In this document: in pieces, positions 1-12,734 of the stretch | How positions within the stretch are numbered: the stretch's first letter is position 1 | Layout: each line of letters begins with the position of its first letter | Source of the DNA: Balaenoptera acutorostrata | Taxonomy: Eukaryota; Chordata; Mammalia; Artiodactyla; Balaenopteridae | Assembly: GCF_949987535.1 (NCBI RefSeq) | Contig: NC_080075.1 | Location: forward strand, 41,573,036 to 41,637,035 | Reading direction: 5' to 3' | DNA length: 64,000 bases | Notes under the pieces: generated by a model | What the model was told of the DNA's origin: nothing | Databases searched by the model: none | The model's input: only the letters and a program-made list of their open reading frames with translations | Position numbers and translations under genes: made by a program

Positions 1-559
1 GTGATTCCTCGAGCCTTCTTTCCCTTCTTGGTTCCCAGGAAAACTAGTAGCTAGACCCTCAGGCTTCTGGCAGGAGACTGCAAGGACCTCCTCTGGGAAT
101 CTGTCCAGCTACGAAGGAAGGAACCAAAGGTACTGGCAGAAGTTCCAGTTGGACCTCTCTACAATGAAGGTCACAGTAGATGAGCCCCGCTCATGGGCAT
201 AGCCTTCCAGTTAATTTTTTTATTCTCGCACTTTAAGTATGAATGGATAACTAAGGATTATCAGGCATCTGAAGGCAGCCTCAATATGAAAGATAAAACA
301 GAAAACGAACAGAAAAAAAAAAAAAAAAAACTCGAAGAAAACAGAGACCATGCACAGGCAAGAAAAGTAAACAATCACCAGTAACCTCAGAGAAGTTAAG
401 ATACGTTATAGCAACCAAGAAATAAGAAGAGAATAATATATTAAAGGTAAATTTAGAGAACAAAAAGGAACTTTTGCAAGTTAGGTTGTTTATTTCTGCT
501 ATTCTTTGAGTTGAAGGATAAGTTGAGGAAATCTCCCCAGAATAGAGTAAAAAGACAAA
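1..559. other. Intergenic sequence, no gene recognised
   Basis: I recognise no gene or repeat family here. There is an uninterrupted A-run near 314-331 preceded by purine-rich sequence, which could be the tail of an old retroinsertion, but no duplicated flank is visible. The short ORFs on both strands have no recognisable product. Confidence 0.4.
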
Positions 560-870
560 TTACACAAAATAGTGATTTGACATTGGCATACATTATGAAA
601 TGATTACCATCATAAGTCTAGTAACCATCTGTCCCCATACAAAGTTATTACAATATTATTGACTATACTCCTTATGCTATATATTACATCCTAGTAGCTT
701 ATTTATTTTGTAACAGGAGGATTGTACCTCTTAATCCCCTTCACCTATTTCATCCCACCCCTAACCCCTCCTCCCTGGCAACCACCCAGAGTTCTCTGTA
801 TCTATGAGTCTGTTTCTGTTTTATGCTTGCTTGTTTTGCTTTTTAGATTCCACGTTTGTAATCATTTAAA
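560..870 (-). mobile_element. L1 3' UTR fragment (old L1M type)
   Basis: Read on the minus strand this matches L1 3'-UTR sequence. On the plus strand it shows the characteristic order of a 'taagtctagt' block, a C-rich 'ccacccctaacccc' block and 'tctatgagtctgtttctg'. It is diverged and 5' truncated, with no coding potential. A second L1M-like stretch (about 930-1,285, containing 'ggctgcattatattccatt') may be the same insertion continued. Confidence 0.6.
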
Positions 871-1290
871 TCGTTGGCCCATCTGGAATTTTAGTGTTTT
901 CGTGTAAGATGCTGTTATTTTACTGCATTTATTTCAGTCTTTTCTTGTTCATGTTTTTATACATAGATATAATCATAGTGTATATACAATTTATATTAAG
1001 CCTAAATGTTCTTTCTTAGCCTGGAGAGGCTTAACCATTTTGGGGGGAAATGTAATGAAATTTCAGACAAATGCATATATACTACAAATTTTGTATATAA
1101 TTTCAGGTCTCTAATTAGATATAGTTTTTACACAAACAATAGCTTATTGCACACTGGGCTTTCTCACCTAGTGAGTCACATATCTTGCCTGTTGTCCCAT
1201 ATCAGTATGTAAAGAGCTTCCTCTTTATTATGGCTGCATTATATTCCATTAGATGAATATACCATATAGTACTATGATGAACATAGTACA

Positions 1291-1530
1291 ATATCATGTA
1301 GAGATTAAAGGAGTCTGGAGCTGTACTGCCTGGGTTTGAATTCCAGCTCCAGCACTTACTAGCTGTGTGACTTCTCCGAACCTCAATTTCCTTATCTATA
1401 AAATGGGAATAATACCTACCCATAAAGTACCCATCTGTAAAATGGGAATCATACCAACCACATTAGGTTATGAGGATTAAATGAGTTAATATATATAAAG
1501 CATTTACAACAATGTTCGATCCAGAAGTAA
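1291..1530 (+). mobile_element. MIR SINE
   Basis: Contains the MIR core in order: 'cctgggtttgaattccagct', 'acttactagctgtgtgac', 'cctcaatttccttatct' and 'aaaatgggaat'. The last segment is repeated about 45 bp downstream, giving an internal duplication. This is an ancient mammalian SINE and is not specific to cetaceans. Confidence 0.85.
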
Positions 1531-2429
1531 GTGCTAATTTCTTGCTAATACTCTGGAGAAACTTATACATGTGTGAGTATATACAAATGATAAATTTCTA
1601 GCAGCAAAATAGCTGGACCAATGGGTTTGTGTGTTTGTAACTTTAATGGATTTAGATATGGGCTGAAATATGGCCTTAGTTGCTGCTATGTGAAAAAATT
1701 ATTTAAATTCTACTAAAATGCATTAGTTCAAGCTAGTCATTCTAAGATACCATGATGATCATTGATAAATGGGTCTCCTGACATAGTGACATCTGAGAAA
1801 CATTTGCAGCATTTCTACCAGTTCAGTTCATTTCACGACAGGAAACCTGCCCTTTAGAAGGATCTCTGTTTATCCTTATCCTTTATGTAGTTGCTACTAC
1901 TCCTAAATAAAGTTTTTACTCTAGTTTTATTTTTATTGCAGTTTTTGATATTTATACATTGGGTACTTTATAACAAAATATTAAAAACAAACACCCAGGA
2001 TTAAAAGACAGCAAAGTTGGAAAAGTTTCCTAAGTCTTTTAAAATATAAAGTTGAACCTGCTGAATCTGCTGGAGGACAAAAGGGAGGTAGTACTAGTGA
2101 TGAATTGTAGCCTGAACTTGAAACACTGTATAAAATAAGAACAGTCCAGAATGTCTTTTGATACTGTAGAAGAATTGGCACAATAATAAAGCAATTAGTT
2201 ATATTTCCAGAATGAAAAAACAGCTATATTATTTCAACAATATATATGGGTGGCTTATTATTGCAGGTTACATAAATGCAGATACAATTTAAAATAGTTA
2301 AATGTAGTATTATTAAAGGTTGAAAGTGCTAATAACCACATATTCCATCTAAATCACAATTCTCTTATAGCTGATGAGTTTTAACAATTGCAATTATCAG
2401 TGGGGAAATTTTTTTTAATTAAAATAATA
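1531..2429. other. AT-rich intergenic sequence, nothing recognised
   Basis: No open reading frame of note and no confident repeat family. Base composition is AT-rich like the surrounding intergenic DNA. Confidence 0.4.
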
Positions 2430-2700
2430 TCATGTTATTATTCAGCAGTAAAAAAAGAAAAAATACTAGTTATACATGCAACAAAGTGGATACATCTCAA
2501 AAGCATTATGTAGATGAAAGAAGCCAGACACAAAGGAGTATATACGTACAATTGCATTTTAATAAAATTCATGAAAAAGCAAAACTAATGTGAGATAATA
2601 GAAAGTGATTATATGGGTATTATACATCTTTCAATACTCATCAAAATGAAGACCTAATATGTGTATTTTTAATGTTAATTATACCTTAAAAATATGATAG
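2430..2700 (+). mobile_element. L1M 3'-end fragment
   Basis: Shows the plus-sense L1 ORF2-end/3'-UTR signature: 'ttattcagcagtaaaaaaag', 'tacatgcaacaaagtggat', then 'gaagccagacacaaaggag'. It is diverged with no open frame. Confidence 0.65.
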
Positions 2701-3390
2701 CAGTTAAAATATAATAGCATGTTTCTGAGCATGCAGTCTGTATGTACAATAAACCATTAGAAATGATGACTCCCAAGGTTTTTAAAAATCAAGATGTTGA
2801 TAAAAGCAAGAAAAATTGTATATATTTATATTATATATATTATGTAAAATATATTTAGACATATATAACATAACCATCAACTGATTTTAACTCTATAGTT
2901 AAAATAATTGAAACTGAACAGTTTCAGATATAAAATATTTTAAAAGACTTCCAAAAAGCAGCACACATATATAATATATTATTATGATCTAGATGAATGG
3001 TTCTGCTTTTTACAAAACATACATCTACTGAAATGTGAAAACTTTTAGGAAAACATACATCAAACTGGTAACATTTCATCATTATTGATGAGATTTCAGG
3101 TGTTTTATATAAACGTATTGTAATAATTTACTTAAAACAAATAGAGAAAAGTAATTTTAAATTATTCACTTATTGAGCTTCAAAGCTCCAAAGATAAGTT
3201 AGTGGTTTTTATTGATCTTATGGAGATGATAGAATCATCTGAAATAATAGATCAAATTTATTATTAATATATTAAAAATAGGTTCAATAAGAAATCTTAC
3301 ATAAAATTCAAATTGAATTTTGTACAGACTGAGTGAGGGTTAGAAAGAAAATCTGGACTTTCAGCCAAAAGTTTAGAAAATTTTCCAGAT
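2701..3390. other. AT-rich intergenic sequence
   Basis: Very AT-rich, with TA-alternating stretches around 2,815-2,880. I see no gene and no confident repeat assignment. Confidence 0.4.
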
Positions 3391-3775
3391 TATTTTTTTT
3401 AAATTTTTATTGGAGTATAGTTGATTTACAATGTTGTGTATGTTTCAGGTGTACAGCAAAGTGAATCAGTTATACATATACATATATCCACTCTTTTTTT
3501 TTTTTTTTAGATTCTTTTCCCATATAGGCCATTATAGACTATTGAGTAGAGTTCCCTGTGCTATATAGCAGGTTCTTATTAGTTATCTATTTTATATATA
3601 ATAGTCTGTATATGTCAATCCCAATCTCCCAATTTATCCCTCCCACCTTATCCCCTGGTAACCATAAGCTTGTTTTCTACATCCATGACTCTACTTCTGT
3701 TTGGTAAGTAAGTTCATTTGTACCCCTTTTTCTTTTTTTTTAAATCAATTTTGTAAGTGAAATAGGGAGCATTTT
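3391..3775 (-). mobile_element. L1 3' end (cetartiodactyl type)
   Basis: The poly-T at the left edge is the element's poly(A) read backwards. It is followed by the cetartiodactyl L1 3'-UTR words 'ttattggagtatagttgatt', 'ggtgtacagcaaagtgaat' and 'cagttatacatatac'. The same 3' end recurs at 23,966, 37,830 and 43,187. It is 5' truncated and then abuts a SINE. Confidence 0.8.
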
Positions 3776-4067
3776 CTTTTTTCTAATTTTATTTATTTTA
3801 TTTATGGCTGTGTTGGGTCTTCGTTTCTGTGCGAGGGCTTTCTCTAGTTGTGGCAAGGGGGGGCCACTCTTCATCGCGGTGCGCGGGCCTCTCACTATCG
3901 CGGCCTCTCTTGTTGCGGAGCACAGGCTCCAGTCGCGCAGGCTCAGTAGTTGTGGCTCACGGGCCTAGTTGCTCCGCGGTATGTGGGATCTTCCCAGACC
4001 AGGGCTCAAACCCATGCCCCCTGCGTTAGCAGGCAGATTCTCAACCACTGCGCCACCAGGGAAGCCC
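3776..4067 (-). mobile_element. CHR-type SINE, long form
   Basis: The first of about 49 copies in the window. Read on the minus strand the family runs: a tRNA-like head (GGGCTTCCCTGGTGGCGCAG, Pol III box A), box B (GGTTCGAGCCC region), a tRNA-unrelated body with repeated 'actgagcc' and 'gaagcc' motifs, then 'cccaacacagccaaaaataa' and an (AAATAA)n tail. It is tRNA-derived, non-coding and mobilised by L1 machinery. L1-like sequence resumes for about 40 bp after it (4,068-4,105), so it probably landed inside an L1. Confidence 0.93.
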
Positions 4068-4375
4068 CTCATTATAGTTTTGATTTGCAATTTTCTGGAT
4101 ATTTGAATTCAGCATAAATTGACTGTATTCAACTATCTCTGGATAACGTGATTTAAAAATGTAAATCAAATACATCACTTTAAATAGTGTTGGGTAAGTT
4201 TGATTTTTCTATCACAAATCAAAAAAATCAAATTATATGGTTGAAAGGTAGGGAATTGAAATAATAATAATTGGAAGAATATTTGGATTTCCATGGGCAG
4301 CCTGTGATGCAAGAGCTGAAAAAGCAGTTTAGAAATTGAATCAAGCCTCATATATTTAGTTTAACAGAAGTTATG

Positions 4376-4498
4376 GGGAACTCCCTGGTGGTCCAGTGGT
4401 TAGGACTCCCAAGTTCTCACTGCCGAGGGCCCTGGTTCAATCCCTGGTCCAGGAACTAAAATCCCACAAGCCGGGCGGTGCAGCCAAAAAAAAAAAAG
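4376..4498 (+). mobile_element. CHR-type SINE, short form
   Basis: Short variant ending soon after the tRNA-related part ('gggcggtgcagccaaaaaa'). The flanks share an imperfect 'gttatg/attatg' duplication. Confidence 0.88.
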
Positions 4499-4753
4499 GA
4501 ATTATGAAACTTGAGTAAGCCTTTGGAAAGTAAAATTTTCTTTAAAGATTCGGTTTTAATAAACAGTATTGTAACAGATGTCATTTTTTTTTTTTGGCTT
4601 TACAAGAAGCCAGTTTCAGTTATTAAAGATGATAGATTAATTCATAATTGATTAAAATGATTAAATATATAAAACTAAAGTAAGGAAACTATGAGAGACA
4701 AATGAAAGATATAGAAATGAAGAAATATGAAATATAAAACAAAACAAAATGTA

Positions 4754-5096
4754 GGGGACTTCCCTGGTGGCACAATGGTTTAAGAATCCGCCTGCCAATG
4801 CAGGGGACACGGGTTCGAGCCCTGGTCTGGGAAGATCCCACATGCTGCAGAGCAACTAAGCCTGTGCACCACAACTACTGAGCCTGTGCTCTTGAGCCCA
4901 CGAGCCACAACTGCTGAGCCCACATGCCACAACTATTGAAGCCCATGTGCCGAGAGCCCGTGCTCCGCAACAAGAGAAGCCACCACAACGAGAAGCACAT
5001 GCACCCCAACAAAGTGTAGCTCGCCACAACTAGAGAAAGCCTGTGTGCAGCAACAAAAACCCAATGCAGCCAAAAAATAAATAAATGAAATTTTTA
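4754..5096 (+). mobile_element. CHR-type SINE, long form
   Basis: Complete head to A-rich tail, moderately diverged from the youngest copies. Apparent ORFs on the minus strand (for example 4,661-4,874) are this SINE read antisense. Confidence 0.92.
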
Positions 5097-7059
5097 AAAA
5101 GCAAAAGACAAAATGAAGATTCGATTCTAAAAGAATAATTAAATTATCAAAGAAATTATATGAATATGTGTTTATTGTTTGATCATTAAAGTGAAGTAAA
5201 AAAATACAATGAACTTTCAAGTTCTTTCAACATTGAATCCTAAATCTTGGCCAGATTATAATTAGATGTTCTGTGGATTGAAGCTGAATAAAAATTAATA
5301 TTATTAAGCTAGGTAATTAACTATGGGATTCCAATAAATATATGATTTAGTTGATAGTAGAGATATTAAACATACACAAATTTCAGTATTATAAAAGTCA
5401 GAAATTTTTCAAAGTAATTTTTAGTGTAGTTCAGCAGAAGCTGAGATATAAATTCTCAACTTTTTGAATACATCTACTGACTCTCAGTTTAATGGGGAAG
5501 TCATTGGAAGAGTCTGACAGTTCCCTCTGTTAAATCACCGCAGGGCTGCATTTAGTTAGCTAAGTGACAGTTGTATCAAATAAAAGGTAACACCAACAAT
5601 TTCTAAAAATCAACCAAAGACTTGGTAGTTATAAGAACAATTTCATGATTGTGCCCTAACTTGGTAGTATCTATAATATATGTAGTTTTAGTTTATTTAA
5701 GGAGTAAAAAGGAATATGATTTAATTAAATTTATTAATTTTGAATATCATTCCTGACTTTCATAAATATCGCATTTTTTTCTTTTTTTTCCTTCACAAGC
5801 AGTTTATGAGAATTCCTGTTTCTCTCTTTTTTTAAAAAAGTGTTTTGTTGGCCGGAATGTTTTGAGAATTTTCAAGGACAGAAGGTAAGTCCGATAAAGA
5901 ATACAGATTACCTTCCTTTCATTTAGTGTTTTCCAGTTGACTTGGTTGCAAAGATAAATTATTTTCAAATAGTGCATTTTCATCTTTTATATGCTTCTTT
6001 GCTATTATTTCAGTTTGGTAAGGATCTTTCTAATCAGTTGAATATCTAATAGAGTGCACACATCAAAAGTGAATTCACAATGTCCTGTTTCTTCTAAACT
6101 TCTCTAATGGACTGCAAGTTGCTGTCATTCTCTACAACCCAAAAGTGGGTTGGTGGTCTTGTGGTTGTAGCCAGACTGCTGTAGCAACATTATGAGCCCC
6201 TGGAGGTAAAGTTCAGGTAAATGCTTGGCGAGTGAATGTTTTTCAGTTCTACAAATGCTAAGTCTACTTATGTGCTAGGTCCTGTTAGATACTGCAGTTG
6301 CAATGATGAGTAAAATATCTAGGGCCCTACCTAACACCAGAGATATAGAAAAAAAATTTAAAGTACTGAGTGCTACGAAAGGAGTGTGCACAAGTTGTGA
6401 CAGGGTATGAAAGAGGGGTACCTAACCCAGAATTGACTGGGCATGTTAGGAAAGACAAGGGACACTGTTTTGAGTAGCCTTGAAGAACCAAGGAGTCATC
6501 TCCGTGGAGAAGGCAGGAAGGGCAAAAGAAGCAGAGAAAACAGGAAGAGTGGCCCAAAGCGTAGAGTGGTGTGATGTGTCTGCTAAGTGAACAGTTAGAG
6601 GCAGAGAGTGGCTCTTCTCTCCCACATTAGCAATCCTACTATGTACAAAGATAGGAGTTGTTAGGGATATGATGATGACTAATAATAAGCTGCTGTAACA
6701 TTTAATCATCTCAAGAACCTTGTCGGACGCCAGATGAAGGAATCTGGGCAGGTCAAGTTTTCACTTGCCCCTGGTGACAGAATTAAGGAGTGACAGAGCA
6801 GCTAGGATGCAAATCCAGGCCTCCTGGCTCCATGTGTTCTTTCTACCATTGTTAGGAAGGCACAATGCAGTCCCGTGGAGGAGGACAGGGATGTGTAAGC
6901 ATCGAACAGGAATACAAATACGATGTTAAAATAATACTTTGATGTCAGAGGGAGAATTCTGTCTGAAAGTAATAGCATTAGGTCTTTTAAGAATGATCTG
7001 TTGCTCAATCTCAGTAGTAATCTTGAAAGTACAATTTAAAACAATGAGAGCATTTCACA
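5097..7059. other. Long intergenic stretch with only unresolved ancient sequence
   Basis: No gene, SINE or recent L1 seen. The part around 6,240-6,610 ('gtgctaggtcctgttag', 'gagtagccttgaagaac') has the feel of a degraded L2/MIR-era repeat, but I cannot name it. Minus-strand ORFs of 76 and 87 codons across 6,327-6,709 overlap each other and show no recognisable domain, so I treat them as chance. Confidence 0.4.
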
Positions 7060-7690
7060 CAAAGATTAAAAAGGTCTGATAAGACCAAGTTTAATGAGGA
7101 TGTGAAGAAACAGGAAATCTCATGCCTGCTGCTGAGAGTATAAATTAGCACATCCACTGTGGAGAACAGTTTAGCAATATCTAGAAAAGTTAAAGAGGTA
7201 TATATCCTCAATCCAGCAATTCTCATTCTAGGTATATATTTCTGAGATTCTTTTTCACACATGTCCAAGGAGATATACAAGAATGTTTATTCCACCATTG
7301 TTTCTAACACCAAAAACTGGAATTAAACTAAATGTCCAACAGGAGAATGGACAAACTGTGATATAGTCATACATTGGGATACCATGCATAGTTATAATGA
7401 ATGGATTAAGGTAAATTTCAAAAATAACTTGAGTGAAAATCCCTATTTGCAAAATAGTATACCATCTACTTAAAGTTTGAAAAATATGCCAAATTGTGTT
7501 ATATGTTTTAGTTCATGTAATCCTATGTATTAATAATATAAAGACATGTAGGTGTAGAAAAATGCCAAATTTAGATAAAAGGTTATGATTACTTGGGGGG
7601 CGGTATGAAAGGGCTACTGGGAATAGGGAGGTTGATGTTTTATTTCTTTAAGAAAAATAAAGCAAATATGGATAAAGGATTTAATAGAGC
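7060..7690 (+). mobile_element. L1M 3' end
   Basis: Plus-sense old L1 3' region with the usual word order: 'ccagcaattctcattctag', 'aaatgtccaacaggagaatgg', 'gggataccatgcatagt'. It is degraded and non-coding. Confidence 0.7.
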
Positions 7691-7859
7691 AGAATAGTTG
7701 ATAAATGGGTGTTTGTGTTATTGTCTATCACAATGTTTTACAAAATTTTTTGAAAAACAGGGAAACTGCCAGTTTAATTACCTGAAAAGTTAGGGTGTTG
7801 TTTTGTTAGTGTTTTTCAAAACACTGGTTTGTAACCCATTAGAAGGTTAAATCAATTTA

Positions 7860-9385
7860 GTATTTTTTTAAATGACTAATTTTTATTTTTTTATTACATG
7901 ACATATAACAGTGTAAATTTAAGGTGTACACCATGTTGATTTGATACATTTGTATATTGTAATGTGATTGCCAGTCTAGTGATAGTTAGTACCTTTATCA
8001 TATCACACAATTATCTTTTCTTTTTTGTGGTTGGAATAATTAAGATCTGGTATCTTAGCAAGATGATTATAATACAATATCATTGTCTTTGTTCACTATA
8101 CTGTGCATTAGATCTCCAGGACTTATTTACTACTAGTTGCAAGTTTGTACCCTTAAACAAATCTCTCCTGTTCCTCAACCTCCCAGGCCCTGGTAACCAC
8201 CATTTTACTCCCTGTTTTTATGAGGTTGACTTTTTTAGATTACACATATAAGCAGTACCATATGGTATCTGTCTTTCTCTGATTGACTTACCTCACTTAG
8301 CATAATGTCCTCAAGGTCTGTCCATGTTGCTGCAGATGGCATGATTTCCTTCTTTGTCATGGCTGCATAATATTGCACTGTATATATGTGTGTGTGTGTG
8401 TATACTTGTATATGAATAATGCTGTGATAAACATGGGAGTGCATATATCTCCTTGACATCTTATTTTCATTTCCTTTGGGTATATACCCAGAAGTATCAT
8501 AGGTAGATCTATTTTTAATTTTTTGTGGAATCCCATACTGTTTTCCATAGCGGCTGAACCAATTTACGTTCCCACCAATAGTGTACAAAAGTTCCTTTTT
8601 CTCCACATCCTCACCAACACTTGTTATCACTTATCTTCTTTTTTTAAAAAATAAATTTATTTATTTATTTATTTGGTTGCATTGGGTCTTTGTTGCTGCG
8701 CGCGGGCTTTCCTCTAGTTGCGGCGAGCGGGGGCTACTCTTCATTGTGGTGCGCGGGCTTCTCATTGCAGTGGCTCTTCTTGTTGCAGAGCACAGGCTCT
8801 AGGCGCATGGGCTTCAGTAATTGTGCACGTGGGCTCAGCAGTTGTGGCTCGTGGGCTCTAGAGCACACGCTCAGTAGTTGTGGCGCATGGGCTTAGTTGC
8901 TCCATGGCATGTGGGATCTTCCCAGACCAGGGCTCGAACCCGTGTCCCCTGCATTGGCAGGCGGTTTCTTAACCACTGTGCCACCAGGGAAGTTGCTCGC
9001 TTATCTTGCGATAGCTGTTCTAAGAGGTGTGAGGTGTTACCTCATTGTGGTTTTGATTTGCATTTCCCTGGTGATTTGTGATGTTGAGCATCTCTTCATT
9101 TATCTGTTGGCTGTTTGGATGTCTTCTTTGGAAAAATGTCTGCTTAGTTCCTCTGCCCATTTTTTAAATTGGATGTTTAGTTTTTGTTATTGAGTTGAAT
9201 GAGTTCTTTATATGTTTTGGATATTAATCCCTTATCCAATATATGGTTTCCAAAAATTTTCTCACATTCTGTAGGTTGCCTTTTCGTTTTGTTGATTGTT
9301 TCTCTTGCTGAGCAGAAGCTTTTAAGTTTGCAATCCTACTTGCTGATTTTTCTTTTGTTGTTTGCGCTTTTGGTGTCATTTTAAT
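7860..9385 (-). mobile_element. L1 (L1M-type), 3' half, split by a SINE
   Basis: Minus-strand L1. The 3' UTR is on the left ('ttaaggtgtacaccatgttg'), then the ORF2 end, then further ORF2 sequence at 9,000-9,385. The reading frame at 8,235-8,630 (minus) still resembles the ORF2p C-terminus (MFITALFIYKYT, then YNIMQPM and SEVSQSEKDRYH-like residues) but is broken by frameshifts. A SINE separates the two halves. Confidence 0.82.
8638..8998 (-). mobile_element. CHR-type SINE, long form, inside L1
   Basis: Inserted in the L1 above. 'cttatctt' occurs at 8,630-8,637 and again at 9,000-9,007 and is the probable target-site duplication. The three overlapping plus-strand ORFs here are this SINE. Confidence 0.92.
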
Positions 9386-9479
9386 GACTAATTTTTAAAA
9401 TAAAATAGAAATATCAGCTGCATTGCATGTAGTAAGGATAAATATTATATCATGAAACTTTTATTTCAATTATTTATAG

Positions 9480-10145
9480 ATTATATACAGATGACCCCCA
9501 AATTACGATGGCTCCATTTACAATTTTTCAACTTTGTGGTAGTGCGAAAGTGATATGCATTCAGTAGCAACCAGACTCTGAATTTTAAATTTTGATCTTT
9601 TCTCGGGTTAGTGATATATGCTATGATTCTCTTTCATGGTTCTGGGCAAGAGCAGCGAACCACAGCTCCCAGTCAGCCACATGAGCACGAGGGTAAACAA
9701 TCAATACACTTACAACCATCCTGTACCCACACAATCATTCTGTTTTTCACTTTCAGCACAGCATTCAATAAATTACATGAGCTTTTCAACACTTTATTAT
9801 AAAATAGGCTTTGTGGGGAATTCCCTGACGGTCCAGTGGTTAGGACTCCATGCTTTCACTGCTGAGGGCACGGGTTCAGTCCCTGGTTGGGGAACTAAGA
9901 TACCACAAGCTGTGTGGTGCAGCCAAAAAAAAGAAAAAAGAAAAAAAATAGGCTTTGTATTAAGATGAATTCGCCCAACTGTAGGCTAATGTAAGTGTTC
10001 TGAGCACATTTAATGTAGGCTGAGCTAAGCTAAGCTATGATGTTCACTAGGTTAGGTTTATTAAGTGCATATTTGACTTATGATATTTTCAACTTACAGT
10101 GGGTTTATTGGGATGTAACCCCATCATAAGTAGAGGAAAATCTGT
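9480..10145. mobile_element. Pogo/Tigger-type non-autonomous DNA transposon, split by a SINE
   Basis: Both halves (9,480-9,800 and 9,959-10,145) match a mammalian pogo-type element that recurs nearly complete at 63,185-63,690. Shared blocks include 'gcgaaagtgatatgcatt', 'atgagcacgagggtaaac', 'taaattacatgag' and 'tgggatgtaaccccat'. The two ends are roughly complementary. It has no coding capacity. Confidence 0.75.
9815..9944 (+). mobile_element. CHR-type SINE, short form
   Basis: Target-site duplication 'aaaataggctttgt' at 9,801-9,814 and 9,945-9,958 fixes the boundaries. Inserted into the DNA transposon above, so younger than it. Confidence 0.95.
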
Positions 10146-10172
10146 ACATGTGTTTGTGTGTGTGTGTGTGTG
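10146..10172. repeat. (TG)n microsatellite
   Basis: Short run of alternating TG just after the transposon end. A similar (TG)n lies at 8,385-8,402 inside L1. Confidence 0.9.
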
Positions 10173-10564
10173 ATGTATGGGAGGGTAAGCGCATGTCCTG
10201 GTTTGTCTAGGAAAGTCCTAGTTTATGCCTGTTAACCCAGGGTAATTTTCAGTAGTGCTCCCTTTAAGTCTAAAAATGTCCTGGTTTAGGAAAATAAATC
10301 ATATGGTCATCCTGGTTCTAGGTCTTGATATAACTTTACTATGGGTTGCAATTTTTTTAAAAGTATGAAAAATCCTGGCCTAGATGATATCTGAAGCACC
10401 ATTCTTTCCACACACCTATGGGATCTTAGCAGTATCCCATTGACCTAAATGCAGAGGAAGTCCCATATCAAAATGCTATCCAGGTGGTAAAAAAAAAAAT
10501 GCTATCCAGTGAAATCTCCTACATAACCATGATTTATATTTATACACATTCATTATATGTATAT
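10173..10564. other. Intergenic sequence, nothing recognised
   Basis: No gene or confident repeat. 'aatgctatccag' occurs twice (about 10,472 and 10,499) around an A-run, which resembles a small poly(A)-type insertion with its target duplication. Confidence 0.35.
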
Positions 10565-10775
10565 TTTCTAACATAATAGCTGCCATTTATTGAGCACTTA
10601 TAATATGCTAATTATCATGCTAAGTTTTTTACATGTATTATCTCACTTAATTCTCACAACTCCTGAAAGAGATGGATTCTATTATTATTCCCATTTTACA
10701 GATAAGGAAACTGACACAAATTGAATACCTTGCCTCAAATCATACAGATGGAGCTGGTATGGAATTCCTACAGTA
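10565..10775 (-). mobile_element. MIR SINE (reverse)
   Basis: Reverse-oriented MIR: 'tttattgagcacttataat', 'cattttacagataaggaaac' and 'atacagatggagctggtatg' in the expected order. Confidence 0.82.
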
Positions 10776-11314
10776 TGTACCTGATTTTTACAATATTAAC
10801 ACAAAGAAGCTTAATAAAATATATTTGCTGTAAAATTTTGTTTTGGAATATAGTAGAGGGGATTTTCTTTTTTTAATTTTTTTTAAGGAATTTCTAATAA
10901 GTATTAGAAATTATCTTCCTTTGACATATTACAAGGACAACACTGCAAAAATTTACACTCAAAATGCCCATCACCCTTACATGTTTGGTTATTGGTTGGA
11001 AATGTCCAAAAAGATTTGGTGAGATTCAGGTGGTGGAAGTGAGGCCACAGCTCTTGCTCTCTGAAAGCCATCTTGATTAGAGGTGATGAGAGACAAGGAT
11101 TCCAGCTTGAACCCAGATAGAGCTATGTTCTTTATTAGTGTACTTGTGTACTAACAAGAACTTCTATTGTTTTAAAATTGTAATAGTAGGATATCTTTCA
11201 CTGTAGAAAATGTGCCAAATCCAGATAAGCAAAAAGAAAATATTACCTGTAATCCCTCCAATAAATGTTAACTGTTAACCCATTGCTAACCCATTTTTTT
11301 TCCCAGTCTTTTTA

Positions 11315-11374
11315 TTTATTTTTAAAATTTTTAAAAGATTTTTCTTGATGTGGACCATTTTTAGAGTCTTTATT
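11315..11374 (-). mobile_element. 3' remnant of a CHR-related SINE
   Basis: 'gatgtggaccatttttagag' matches the tail side of the SINE at 54,080-54,267 ('gatgtggaccatttttaaag'). The rest was lost or displaced when another SINE entered at 11,375. Confidence 0.6.
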
Positions 11375-11705
11375 GGGACTTTCCTGGTGGTGCAGGGTTA
11401 AGAATCCGCCTGCCAATGCAGGGGACATGGGTTCGAGCCCTGGTCTGTGAAGATCCCACATGTCATGGAGCAATTAAGCCCGTGCGCCGCAACTACTGAG
11501 CCTGCACTCTAGAGCCCGCGAGCCATAACTACTGAAGCCCGCACACCTAGAGCCGGTGATCCGCAACAAGAGAAGCCACTGCAATGAGAAGCCCGCACAC
11601 CACAACGAAGAGTAGCCCCCGCTCGCCACGACTAGGGAAAGCCTGTGGGCAGCAACGAAGACTCAACTCAGCCATAAATAAATAAATAAAAATAAATTAA
11701 TTAAA
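11375..11705 (+). mobile_element. CHR-type SINE, long form
   Basis: Complete body with a tail of AAATAA and AAAATTAATTA units ending near 11,705. Confidence 0.92.
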
Positions 11706-11864
11706 AATAAGAAGAAGAAAAAAAACCCATGGGGCTGGGTGTGATCTCCTAGAAAGTAAATGAGAAGAGGTCGAGACCTGGGCACTCCAGTGTTCAGAGA
11801 TGAAAAGAAGACAATAAAGGAAATAGAAAACAAACATCCAGGACACAAAGGGTCTATTTGAAGA

Positions 11865-12345
11865 TGGTCATATGCAATAACTCCATTTGTAAGAATTTAT
11901 TCTAAGAAAATAAAAGAAACAGTACACAGAGATGTATGTATTAGGGTGTTTATTGTGGTGTTGCTTAAGACAAGAAACTTGGAGACAATTTGTTTGTCCG
12001 CTAGGTCCAGTTTAATGAAATTATTGTGAATCTATACAATGAAATGCTATACTAAGGACAATAAAAGCATTATGTATCTATACATGTTAATAAAAAATAC
12101 TTATCTAAACATTTTAGTCCCGTTTTGATAAAAAAGATTTACATGCCTATTTAAAGAATGAAAGGAAATGTATTAAGATGTTGACAGTGCCTCTGATTGG
12201 GTATTAGATAATGGTCAATATTTAGTTTCTTCATATTTTCTGTAGCTTTTACAATGAGTAATATTTTACAAAGAGAAAAAAGGTTACAATAATAAGAAAT
12301 AATTGCAAAATATTGCAAGTAAGTTAAAAAAAATTGCACAAATAT
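11865..12345 (+). mobile_element. L1M 3' end
   Basis: Plus-sense old L1 3' region: 'aagaatttattctaagaaaa', 'gtgttgcttaagacaaga', 'tacaatgaaatgctatac'. No open frame. Confidence 0.62.
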
Positions 12346-12734
12346 AGGGAGAGATTTGGCAGCAGGAAATGTGAAAAAGACCTAAATATTTTAATTAACT
12401 GTAGTTTAGAGCCACCAAATATTGCCGCTAAATTAATTGGACTATGTGGTCTAGAACAAAAGAGATCATAATTTTATGCTACTCTGTGCTGTCAGACTAT
12501 ATTTCTAGATACCATATTTTATGAAAACATTTCTATTCTCTAGACAAGGCTTACTTTCTTAATCAGAATCATGTACAGACCTGAAACCATATTACATGAG
12601 GAAGAGGTAAAAGAGCTCTGGATATTCGGGGCCAAAGAAAAGTCCATCACAATGGAAACCAGACTTCCTGCTTTCCAAGATAGGTAGGAGTATGATGAAT
12701 AAATGGGATTAAACCTGACTATAGTGTTTCAAAT
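12346..12734. other. Intergenic sequence, nothing recognised
   Basis: No gene or repeat that I can name. Confidence 0.35.
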